24,728 nt of DNA from CAWVWD01 sp965662365 (GTDB lineage Bacteria > Bacteroidota > Bacteroidia > Chitinophagales > Saprospiraceae), in NCBI GenBank assembly GCA_965662365.1, contig CBFIHR010000069.1, positions 1 through 24,728 on the forward strand, written 5' to 3'. The notes under the pieces are model-generated. The model was not told the origin of the DNA, did no database searches, and saw only the letters and a program-made list of their open reading frames with translations. Made by a program: the position numbers and the translations under genes. Positions 14,684-21,372 of the stretch are shown piece by piece. Every line of letters begins with the position of its first letter. The first letter of the stretch is position 1.

Positions 14684-16399
14684 TTATCGCGCAAAATTTG
14701 TTGCTCGTTTTTCTCGAATCACAGTGACTTTAATTTGTCCAGGATATTGCATTTCGTCTTGAATTTTCTGAGAAATCTCGAAAGATAAAATCTCTGCACG
14801 TTCGTCTGTTACTTTATCAGATTCAACGATAACACGAAGCTCACGACCAGCCTGCATTGCGTAGGCTTTTTGTACGCCTTCGTAATTCAAGGCCAAATCT
14901 TCCAACTCTTTGATACGAGATAAGTAAGATTCCAAAATCTCACGTCTTGCCCCAGGTCTTGCTCCCGAAATTGCATCGGCAGCTTGTACGATAGGAGATA
15001 GGATATTATTCATTTCGATCTCGTCGTGATGCGCACCGACAGCATTGCAAACGGCTGGATGTTCGCCGCTTTTTTCACATAATTTCATTCCTAAGATTGC
15101 ATGTGATAATTCGGTTTCTTCATCTCCAACTTTTCCAATATCGTGTAACAAACCAGCACGTTTAGCCATTTTGATTTGCTTCTTCGTCATACCTAATTCT
15201 GAAGCAATAATTGCACACAAATGAGCGGTTTCAATCGAGTGTTTCAATAAGTTTTGACCGTAAGAAGAACGGAAACGCATACGTCCGACCATACGAACTA
15301 ACGCAGGTTTTAGACCATGAATGTTTAAATCAATAACCGTACGTTCACCGATTTCTATGATTTGTTCTTCGAGTTCTTTTTTCGTTTTAGCAACGACCTC
15401 TTCGATACGAGCAGGATGAATACGACCATCAGCGACCAAGCGTTGTAAAGCTAAACGGCAAATCTCTCGACGAATCGGGTCAAAGCTTGAAATAACAATA
15501 GCTTCAGGTGTATCGTCAACAACAATTTCAGCACCAGTTGCTGCTTCTAAAGCACGAATATTACGCCCTTCTCGACCGATAATTTGACCTTTTAAGTCAT
15601 CAGAAGTTAAGTTAAAAACAGAAACGGTATTTTCAATTGTATATTCGGCACACATTCTTTGAATGCTTTGAATAACAATCTTTTTCGCTTCCTTATTAGC
15701 CGTGAGTTTTGCTTCGTCTAAGGTGTTTTTAGTCAAAATCAAGGCTTCACCTTTTGCTTTATCTTCAACTGCTTTTAGCAATTCTTCTTTAGCCTCTGCT
15801 TCGCTTAATTTGGCTAATTGTTCCAAAGCTTTGATACGTTCTTCGTTTGCCTTTTCTAATTGCTCTCGTTTTTTTGCAATAATATCCAACTGCCGCTGCA
15901 AATTTTCACGAATAGAATCCATTTCCGCTTTTTCTTGCTCAAAGTTAGAGCGATCTTTTTTTAATTTATTCTGTTCGTTGCGGATCTGTTGTTTAATATC
16001 ATTTTGTTTACTGTTGAAGTTTTGTTGCAACTGCTTGAAGCGGTTTTCGCTATCTTTTAGCTTCATTTCCTCTTCTTTCACACGTTGCTTACGCTTTGTC
16101 ATTTCATCTTCAAACTCAGATTTGAATCGAATATATTTTTCACGAGCTTCTAAGATTTTTTGCTTCTTAATATTTTCGTTCTTGCGTTCTGCATCAGCGA
16201 TTGATTTTTTAGCTTCTGTTTCTGCATCCATTATCAATTTTGCTGCTGTACCTCTTGCTTCTTTTATTACTTTATCGGCTTGTACATCTGCTGCTGACAG
16301 TTTTTCTTGCTCCCGTTTTTCTGTCTGTTTTTGACTAAAAAAGTAACCAACTGCCAAGCCAACAACGATACCGATAACAATTCCTATTGCTATTTCCAT
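14684..16399 (-). CDS. rny: Ribonuclease Y
   Basis: At 571 residues the protein is slightly longer than the typical RNase Y (about 520). It has an N-terminal membrane anchor (residues 3-20), then a very long Lys/Glu/Gln-rich coiled coil (about 25-240). A KH RNA-binding domain with IIGREGRN (273-280) follows, then an HD phosphodiesterase domain with LLKHSIETA (384-392), LLHDIGKVGDE (417-427), GAHHDEIE (455-462) and AADAISGARPGARRE (473-487). It is an endoribonuclease that initiates mRNA turnover and is held at the inner membrane. It is the last gene of the pheT, coiled-coil, zapA, rny series, 206 bases after zapA; that spacer holds a structured hairpin and a heptad repeat array. Its terminator is the bidirectional hairpin at 14630-14657. 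Confidence 0.97.
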   Translation of the reverse strand: MEIAIGIVIGIVVGLAVGYFFSQKQTEKREQEKLSAADVQADKVIKEARGTAAKLIMDAETEAKKSIADAERKNENIKKQKILEAREKYIRFKSEFEDEMTKRKQRVKEEEMKLKDSENRFKQLQQNFNSKQNDIKQQIRNEQNKLKKDRSNFEQEKAEMDSIRENLQRQLDIIAKKREQLEKANEERIKALEQLAKLSEAEAKEELLKAVEDKAKGEALILTKNTLDEAKLTANKEAKKIVIQSIQRMCAEYTIENTVSVFNLTSDDLKGQIIGREGRNIRALEAATGAEIVVDDTPEAIVISSFDPIRREICRLALQRLVADGRIHPARIEEVVAKTKKELEEQIIEIGERTVIDLNIHGLKPALVRMVGRMRFRSSYGQNLLKHSIETAHLCAIIASELGMTKKQIKMAKRAGLLHDIGKVGDEETELSHAILGMKLCEKSGEHPAVCNAVGAHHDEIEMNNILSPIVQAADAISGARPGARREILESYLSRIKELEDLALNYEGVQKAYAMQAGRELRVIVESDKVTDERAEILSFEISQKIQDEMQYPGQIKVTVIREKRATNFAR

Positions 16400-16422
16400 A
16401 TTACTATCGTTTGTATATTTAA

Positions 16423-16450
16423 GTATGAAGTAGTAAGTTTGAAATATGAA
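16423..16450. repeat. Heptad tandem array upstream of rny
   Basis: Four degenerate 7-bp units in a row, beginning GTATGAA (16423-16429) and ending ATATGAA (16444-16450); the shared pattern is nTnnnAA. It lies 24-51 bases before the rny start codon. It is one of five period-7 arrays in the gaps of the pheT-rny cluster. Confidence 0.5.
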
Positions 16451-16533
16451 TTATACCTCAACATACGACGTTCAATGAATTATTTTCATTATTAAAAAAT
16501 TGCAGGAAAAACTAATCAGAAAGGAAGTTATTT

Positions 16534-16572
16534 CTTGTGTGGCATTGTTTTCTAAAAGACATACCGCACAAG
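16534..16572 (-). other. Structured hairpin in the zapA-rny spacer; possible small RNA or processing site
   Basis: Arms 16534-16545 (CTTGTGTGGCAT) and 16561-16572 pair over 12 positions on the minus strand with one mismatch and one G-U pair, around a 15-nt apical sequence that can itself pair partly. Outside it, weaker pairs are possible (for example AAACT near 16587-16591 with AGTTT near 16507-16511), leaving large unpaired strands on both sides. The shape (closing stem, big bubble, long terminal stem) recalls 6S RNA. In gammaproteobacteria the 6S gene sits beside zapA, but I could not match this sequence to a family. It may instead be an mRNA processing element between zapA and rny. Confidence 0.3.
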
Positions 16573-16590
16573 CTAATAATTCAACAGTTT

Positions 16591-16611
16591 AATAATCATT
16601 AATAATTATTT
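16591..16611. repeat. Heptad-like array across the zapA stop codon
   Basis: Three approximate 7-bp units (AATAATC, ATTAATA, ATTATTT) run from 16591 to 16611 and include the zapA stop codon. The units are very AT-rich, so this is the weakest of the period-7 arrays. Confidence 0.3.
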
Positions 16612-16893
16612 ATTCAGGGCGTTATCCAAAAGGTCATTTAGAGCATCTAAGCGTTTGTCGATAGCTGCTGGCGTTTGAGTATTATTAAATTTTGCCATTT
16701 CCACTGCGTATGTAAGCAATGTCATCGACAGTAAATCTTTCTTATCTCTACTTTTATAGGCTTGTTGAAAATGTTTTAGTTTTGTATTGACCTCATCAAC
16801 AACTTGACGAATCATCGCTTCTTCACTCACATTCACCTTGAGAGAATATGGTCGGTCATCAATATATATCGTTATATTTGTTGTTTCTGCCAA
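16606..16893 (-). CDS. zapA: Cell division protein ZapA
   Basis: The 95-residue protein has the ZapA fold order. An N-terminal beta-hairpin comes first (ITIYIDDRPYSLKV, residues 7-20), then a helix with EEAMIRQVVDEVNTKL (24-39), then the long C-terminal dimerisation helix including DLLSMTLLTYAVEMAKF (53-69). ZapA bundles FtsZ filaments at the division septum. It is encoded directly after the small coiled-coil protein, which could play the ZapB partner role. Gaps on both sides (120 and 206 bases) are long for an operon and carry heptad repeats. Confidence 0.9.
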   Translation of the reverse strand: MAETTNITIYIDDRPYSLKVNVSEEAMIRQVVDEVNTKLKHFQQAYKSRDKKDLLSMTLLTYAVEMAKFNNTQTPAAIDKRLDALNDLLDNALNK

Positions 16894-16900
16894 ACTACTT

Positions 16901-16928
16901 TTAACTATTAAGTATTAACTATTAATTA
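16901..16928. repeat. Heptad tandem array upstream of zapA
   Basis: Four 7-bp units with consensus TTAAnTA; the first (16901-16907) and third (16915-16921) are identical, TTAACTA. It starts 8 bases upstream of the zapA ATG, so it would be inside the zapA leader. A separate perfect 12-bp palindrome, TCAATATATTGA, lies at 16934-16945. Confidence 0.6.
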
Positions 16929-16976
16929 TCAAATCAATATATTGAATAGACGATTAGAAATATGGACTTATAACAG

Positions 16977-17000
16977 ACTAATCACTAATCATTAATCATT
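16977..17000. repeat. Heptad tandem array downstream of the coiled-coil gene
   Basis: About 3.4 units of 7 bp: ACTAATC occurs twice (16977-16983, 16984-16990), then ATTAATC and a partial ATT. It lies in the same 120-base gap as the zapA-proximal array. Confidence 0.6.
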
Positions 17001-17013
17001 AAAAAAAATAGAA

Positions 17014-17310
17014 TTAATTATTTTCAATTGCCTCGATAAGTTTGTCAATTTTTCTGACATAACCATCTATCTGACGTTTAATTTCCTTTGGATTTTGAAC
17101 TCCTTCGAGTTGCCCTTCTGTTGAAGTTTCCGATTCGGCAAGCCGTTCTTGCATTTCCAGCATTGCCATTTCTTGTTGATTAAGTTGATTTTGCATGCGT
17201 ACTACCTCTACCCGCAATTGTTCATTTTGTTCTCGCAATTGTTGGTTAAGGAGTACTAACCTCCTGATTTTTATCTCAAAAGCATCTAATTTTTCAACTA
17301 AATCATTCAT
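17014..17310 (-). CDS. Small coiled-coil protein, ZapB-like by position
   Basis: The 98-residue protein is an almost continuous coiled coil from about residue 3 to 65 (KIRRLVLLNQQLREQNEQL, then a Met/Gln/Glu-rich stretch). After a short Ser/Thr/Gly break, a second helix (about 74-96, with EIKRQIDGYVRKIDKLIEAI) ends the protein. There is no signal peptide or membrane span, so it is cytosolic. Its place immediately before zapA suggests a division-associated partner, in the way short coiled-coil ZapB works with ZapA, but sequence alone does not prove it. The ATG at 17310 is 15 bases beyond a 15-bp hairpin at 17326-17358, so any transcript from pheT would carry that hairpin in the leader of this gene. 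Confidence 0.75.
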   Translation of the reverse strand: MNDLVEKLDAFEIKIRRLVLLNQQLREQNEQLRVEVVRMQNQLNQQEMAMLEMQERLAESETSTEGQLEGVQNPKEIKRQIDGYVRKIDKLIEAIENN

Positions 17311-17325
17311 ATTTTCTTGGATTTT

Positions 17326-17358
17326 AGGTATCGGAAACTCCAGGAGTTTCCGATACCT
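17326..17358 (+). terminator. Strong hairpin with plus-strand T-tract between pheT and the coiled-coil gene
   Basis: Perfect 15-bp arms, AGGTATCGGAAACTC (17326-17340) and complement (17344-17358), with a 3-nt centre. The run of seven T lies on the plus strand (17358-17364), whereas both flanking genes are on the minus strand; on the minus strand the hairpin is followed by only TAAAATCC. As an intrinsic terminator it would stop antisense (plus) transcripts. For the minus-strand mRNA it is a stem in the gap, or a dispersed extragenic palindrome. Confidence 0.6.
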
Positions 17359-17371
17359 TTTTTTACCAATT

Positions 17372-19810
17372 TTATTTTCTAATTACAGCATTTAATTGAT
17401 GTTCATAAGTTTTGATTAATTTATTCATTACCTTTTCTATTTCCTTATCTTTCAAGGTTTTAGAAGCATCTTTGAATACAAAACTTACCGCATAAGATTT
17501 TTTACCTTTTCCTAAACGCTCCTCATTTTCATAGACATCAAACAAGTTGACATCTTGTAAAATTTTCTTAGCGTTTTTGTAAGCAACCGCTGCAATTTCG
17601 TCAAAGTTAATATTTTTATCAATAACTAATGCTAAATCTCTACGAACTGATGGATATTTACCAATTTCTTGAAAAACAACTTTTGATTTTTTCAATGATT
17701 TGAAAATTGCTTTCCAGTTAAAATCTGCAAAAAAGACCTCCTGTTTTAAAGAAAACTGCTTTGTTAATCCACTTGCAACTCGTCCGAAAGTCACTAAAGT
17801 CTGTGGGCCACGGTGATATTTTAACCCAAAAGCAAAGACATCATCTTGAACAACAGAAGTTTGATAGCCATTCAAGCCCAAACGTCCTAAAACATTATTA
17901 ACTAATGCCTTGAGCGTGTAATAATTAGCTTTTTCATCGCCTTTTTGTAGCCAGTTTTCCTCATTTTTCTGACCGGTTAAGAAAATCGTTAAATGTTCCG
18001 TTTCCTTGAATCCGTCTTCAGATTTTAAATAAGATTTTCCAAATTCAAACAAGCGTAAATTGCGATTTTGATAATTTTGATTGTGCAAAATAGTTTCCAA
18101 ACCACTGAAAACCATATTTGGACGCATCAAATCCATATTCTGATTAGAGGTATTATTAATGAAAACCAAATCGGCTTCGTTCAACGGTAGCAAATCCTTA
18201 TACGATGTCTTGACGATAGACATATTCATCATCTCGTTTAAGCCATTTGCTGCCAAAAAGTCAGCGATAGTGTTACGAGTTTGATAAGGATTCGGATTTT
18301 CGCTAAATACTACCGAACTTTTGATGGCAGTCGGAATATCCACCTTATTAAAACCGTAAATTCTTAAAATCTCTTCAATCAAATCCGCTTCACGAGTGAC
18401 CTCAAATTTGTTCGTCGGAATTGCAACCGTTCCGCCCGTTTCTGTTCTTTCTACAAATTCAATATTCAAAGCGGTTAAAATTGCATCAACATCGTCTTTC
18501 GACAAATTTTGTCCAATTAGACGGTTCACATTTGCGTAAGCGAAAGTGATTTGATTTTTTTCTACAGGATTTGGATAAAAATCAAAAATATCCGAAGCCA
18601 CTTCGCCACCTGCTAATTCTTGAATTAATGAAACCGCACGTTTCAACGCCTCGACCGTTTTGGTCGGATCAGCGCCTTTCTCAAAAACCTTTGCAGCATC
18701 AGTTCTTAACGTGTGTCGCATACTTGTACGACGAATCGTCATCGGCTCGAAATAAGCTGATTCTAAGAAAATTGAAGTGGTCGAGTCTGAAACACCAGAA
18801 GTCAATCCACCAAAAACACCACCCATGCACATGCCGTTTGAGTCGCCGTCACAAATCATTAAATCTTCGCCGTGCAGTTCTCGTTCGACTTCGTCCAAAC
18901 ACAAGAATTTTGTGCCTTGCGGCAAATTTTTCACGATAATTTTTTGACCACTGATTTTATCATAATCAAAAGCGTGTAACGGTTGACCGAATTCATGTAA
19001 AACGAAATTTGTAATATCGACCACATTATTAATCGGGCGGACATCAATCGCTTTCAAACGATTTTGTAACCATTCTGGCGACGCCTTGATTGTGATATTA
19101 TTGATGCAAACACCAGCGTAACGAGGGGCAGCAGCTTCGTTTTCTACAACAACTTCGATAGGCAATTGTGTTGCAGATTGTTTTAAATCTCCGATTGTTG
19201 GATAATTTACACCATCTGTATAATTATTATTAATCGCTAAATAAGCCGCTAAATCTTCTGCGACTCCGATGTGTGCAGTGGCATCCGAACGGTTTGGCGT
19301 TAAGCCAATATCAAAAATGTAATCTGTTTCGATATTAAAAAAATCAGCTGCTGGCGTTCCGACGGCTGCGTCAGCTTTCAGAACCATGATGCCGTCGTGA
19401 GACGTTCCTAAGCCGATTTCGTCTTCGGCACAAATCATTCCCATCGACACTTCGCCACGGATTTTTAATTTTTTGATTTTAAAATCGCCACCATCTTCGG
19501 TGTATAAAGTTGTTCCAACAGTTGCAACGACCACTTTCTGTCCGGCCGCTACATTTGGAGCACCACAAACGATTTGTACAGGTTCACCGTCTCCTAAATC
19601 TACTTTTGTAACCAATAATTTGTCAGAGTTTTCGTGTTTTTTACAGTCCAAAACGTGTCCGATAACCAAGCCTTTTAAGCCACCTTTTATACTTTCGTGT
19701 TCGTCGATTCCTTCTACTTCTAATCCGATTTCTGTCAAAATATCGCCCAATTCTACAACAGGAATATCAATATTCAAATAGGATTTTAACCAATTATATG
19801 AAGCCTTCAT
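17372..19810 (-). CDS. pheT: Phenylalanine-tRNA ligase beta subunit
   Basis: At 812 residues this is the full length of bacterial PheT. Domains in order are an N-terminal B1 segment (MKASYNWLKSYLNIDIPV), an EMAP/tRNA-binding OB fold (about 40-150; CGAPNVAAGQKV), the B3/B4 editing domain (about 215-400; LHAFDYDKI, CDGDSNGMCMGG), B5 (about 415-485), the catalytic-like core (about 490-690; LRLFEFGKSY) and a C-terminal FDX-ACB anticodon-binding domain (about 715-812; KYPSVRRDLALVID). With PheS, encoded elsewhere, it charges tRNA-Phe; the beta subunit edits mischarged Tyr. It is the first gene of the minus-strand cluster with a consensus promoter box upstream. No leader peptide or T-box is evident. 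Confidence 0.98.
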   Translation of the reverse strand: MKASYNWLKSYLNIDIPVVELGDILTEIGLEVEGIDEHESIKGGLKGLVIGHVLDCKKHENSDKLLVTKVDLGDGEPVQIVCGAPNVAAGQKVVVATVGTTLYTEDGGDFKIKKLKIRGEVSMGMICAEDEIGLGTSHDGIMVLKADAAVGTPAADFFNIETDYIFDIGLTPNRSDATAHIGVAEDLAAYLAINNNYTDGVNYPTIGDLKQSATQLPIEVVVENEAAAPRYAGVCINNITIKASPEWLQNRLKAIDVRPINNVVDITNFVLHEFGQPLHAFDYDKISGQKIIVKNLPQGTKFLCLDEVERELHGEDLMICDGDSNGMCMGGVFGGLTSGVSDSTTSIFLESAYFEPMTIRRTSMRHTLRTDAAKVFEKGADPTKTVEALKRAVSLIQELAGGEVASDIFDFYPNPVEKNQITFAYANVNRLIGQNLSKDDVDAILTALNIEFVERTETGGTVAIPTNKFEVTREADLIEEILRIYGFNKVDIPTAIKSSVVFSENPNPYQTRNTIADFLAANGLNEMMNMSIVKTSYKDLLPLNEADLVFINNTSNQNMDLMRPNMVFSGLETILHNQNYQNRNLRLFEFGKSYLKSEDGFKETEHLTIFLTGQKNEENWLQKGDEKANYYTLKALVNNVLGRLGLNGYQTSVVQDDVFAFGLKYHRGPQTLVTFGRVASGLTKQFSLKQEVFFADFNWKAIFKSLKKSKVVFQEIGKYPSVRRDLALVIDKNINFDEIAAVAYKNAKKILQDVNLFDVYENEERLGKGKKSYAVSFVFKDASKTLKDKEIEKVMNKLIKTYEHQLNAVIRK

Positions 19811-19889
19811 TTATTCTTTTTATAATAATTAGGAAAGTTGAAATAAGAATTTTTTCAGACATTTCCTATCTAATTAATTTTTAAGTTTG

Positions 19890-19920
19890 CAAAGATACTT
19901 TATTAATATATAATTGACAA
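19890..19920 (-). promoter_or_regulatory. Promoter of pheT
   Basis: The minus strand has TATCTTTG (19890-19897), an exact TAnnTTTG match, with TTG (19918-19920) 20 bases upstream. Transcription would start near 19883, giving a leader of about 70 nt. The -33 element is inside the heptad array at 19912-19939. Confidence 0.6.
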
Positions 19921-19939
19921 TTGATAATTAATAATTATT
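19912..19939. repeat. Heptad tandem array at the pheT promoter
   Basis: Four 7-bp units, each beginning AATT (first AATTGAC at 19912-19918, last AATTATT at 19933-19939). It overlaps the -33 element of pheT and lies in the divergent gap before the SET-domain gene, so unit changes would alter promoter spacing or sequence. Confidence 0.6.
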
Positions 19940-20028
19940 AAAGGGTTTAGTTTTGAGTACTCTTTAACTATTTCATTTGAGAATTAATTCAGCTAATATT
20001 ACGAAAAAAACTACTTAAACTAAAAAAG

Positions 20029-20421
20029 ATGCTACATATTCCGAGTTTATACATAATGCAATCCGAAGGTCGAGGTCGAGGGGTTTTTACTTCGGAAGCT
20101 ATTGAAGTTGATGGTGTGATTGAGCTTTGTCCGTTGGTGATTATTCCGAAAGAACAAGTGAAACTGATACATCAAACGGTTTTGCACGATTATTACTTTT
20201 TAGTTCCGAATGATTCGGGCGATGCTTGTTTCCCGTTGGGGTACGGTTTGATTTATAATCATTCTTCAGAGCCAAATGCCGAGGTTTTTATTAATTTAGA
20301 TACCAATTATTTGGAAGTTCATTGTATTAAAAAAATTGAAGCAGGCGAGGAGATTTTTATAAATTATCAAGACACGGATGATGACGATGAGAAATCGAAA
20401 TTATGGTTTGAGGTAAAGTGA
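20029..20421 (+). CDS. Minimal SET-domain protein (putative lysine methyltransferase)
   Basis: The 130-residue protein is essentially one SET domain. GRGRGVFTSEAI (14-25) is the first SAM-contacting motif, GYGLIYNHSSEPNAE (71-85) the NHS/C pseudoknot motif and AGEEIFINY (105-113) the GEELxxDY motif with the catalytic Tyr. There is no pre-SET or post-SET zinc module. Proteins of this kind should transfer methyl from SAM to protein lysine; the target here is unknown. The acidic tail after the catalytic Tyr (DTDDDDEKSK) is unusual. It is the first of three plus-strand genes and is divergent from pheT. A TAGTTTTG box at 19948-19955 could be its promoter, but no -33 match is present. The ATG at 20029 is the only sensible start. 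Confidence 0.85.
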   Translation: MLHIPSLYIMQSEGRGRGVFTSEAIEVDGVIELCPLVIIPKEQVKLIHQTVLHDYYFLVPNDSGDACFPLGYGLIYNHSSEPNAEVFINLDTNYLEVHCIKKIEAGEEIFINYQDTDDDDEKSKLWFEVK

Positions 20422-20477
20422 TATTAATCACAAGATTTATTTATATTGCAGCTTTTCTAATATTAAAACAAAAAACA

Positions 20478-21227
20478 ATGAGAACTAAATTATTTGCATT
20501 TACGGCTTGTCTTTTTATGTTGATGAGTTGTGGCGATAGTTCCTCTACGGACAATCAAGGTGGAGAAGCTCAACAGACTGAAGAGAATCAAATTAGTAGT
20601 CAGTCGGCTCAAGAACAGGACAAATCATCAAAAATTGATTTGGAAACGGCTAAGCGTTTTATTCCTGATGGTTTTCAAATCGTATCGTACGAGGACGAAG
20701 TCAATTTTTTAGCAGGAAATTTTGATGGTGACGAGGCTCAAGATTTTGTCGTGATGATTGCTTCAGGAGAAGCCGAGTTTCCGCAAGATGCAGCAGATGT
20801 ACGGATTGTAATCTACGAACAACAATCGGATAAGAGTTTTGCTAAGGTAGCTGAAAGTGGTAATTTGGAAGGTTATTTTATACATGATGCACCGACTTCA
20901 CAGTTACATTTGAATGAAAATGTGTTGAGTATCAAACGTCAAGATATGCGGTTCAATAATGAATGGAAATTCCGCTACGAAGAATCAATCGGTGATTATG
21001 CGTTGATTGGTTCGGAATATAATAATTACGGAAATGCAGCTGGTGACGGTTCGGGAAATCGTAGCACCAACTATTTGTCAGGCAAACGTATCGAAAAATT
21101 CAGTGAATGGGATGCAAAAAATGAAAAACTAAATGAGCGTCCTGCCAAAACGATTTCGGTAAATTCGGTTAAGGAAAAACCGATTTTATTGAAAGCTTTG
21201 AATGCAGAAAGTTTTTATGATTTATAG
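20478..21227 (+). CDS. Lipoprotein with FG-GAP-like loop, function unknown
   Basis: I chose the ATG at 20478 (249 residues) because it gives a canonical lipoprotein signal: MRTKLFAFTACLFMLMSC, Cys18. An upstream in-frame ATG at 20418 overlaps the SET gene stop and would bury that signal. A Gln/Ser/Glu-rich tether runs to about residue 50. The domain from about 55 contains GNFDGDEAQDFVVMI (80-94), the D-x-D-G-D-x-x-x-D loop typical of FG-GAP/VCBS-type calcium-binding blades, followed by mixed beta-rich sequence (IVIYEQ, WKFRYEE, DYALIGSEY). It may be a periplasmic or outer-membrane beta protein; no specific family is recognised. It follows the SET gene by 56 bases and is probably co-transcribed with it. 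Confidence 0.8.
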   Translation: MRTKLFAFTACLFMLMSCGDSSSTDNQGGEAQQTEENQISSQSAQEQDKSSKIDLETAKRFIPDGFQIVSYEDEVNFLAGNFDGDEAQDFVVMIASGEAEFPQDAADVRIVIYEQQSDKSFAKVAESGNLEGYFIHDAPTSQLHLNENVLSIKRQDMRFNNEWKFRYEESIGDYALIGSEYNNYGNAAGDGSGNRSTNYLSGKRIEKFSEWDAKNEKLNERPAKTISVNSVKEKPILLKALNAESFYDL

Positions 21228-21233
21228 AATATA

Positions 21234-21344
21234 AAAAGCGATTGTTTCGAAGCGGATTAGGTTAATAAATTAAAAATCAATTTTTTATAAAAAATCAAAT
21301 TGACTAACAAATTGACTTTTCTAACTTTTGATACAATCGCTTTT
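21234..21344. repeat. Long-spaced 12-bp inverted repeat before the ydcF-like gene
   Basis: AAAAGCGATTGT (21234-21245) and its exact complement (21333-21344) are separated by 87 bases. The interval contains a 16-bp perfect palindrome around 21280-21295 (a T-run and A-run joined by ATA) and a direct repeat AAATTGAC. It may form a folded RNA after the lipoprotein gene. The right arm overlaps the start region of the predicted downstream promoter. Confidence 0.35.
21300..21330 (+). promoter_or_regulatory. Candidate promoter of the ydcF-like gene
   Basis: TTG (21300-21302) is followed by 20 bases and AACTTTTG (21323-21330), 7 of 8 matches to TAnnTTTG. A start near 21337 gives a leader of about 36 nt before the ATG at 21373. 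Confidence 0.4.
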
Positions 21345-21372
21345 AGAAATCTTGACAACAAACCATTAAATT

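Noticed and set aside
15702..16334. Plus-strand frame of 210 codons opposite rny
   Set aside because: Ser/Phe/Leu/Cys-rich mirror of the Lys/Glu coiled coil of RNase Y; an antisense shadow.
20418..20477. Upstream ATG that would extend the lipoprotein by 20 residues
   Set aside because: It overlaps the SET gene stop and would place a hydrophobic stretch before the real signal peptide; the ATG at 20478 gives a canonical lipoprotein signal.
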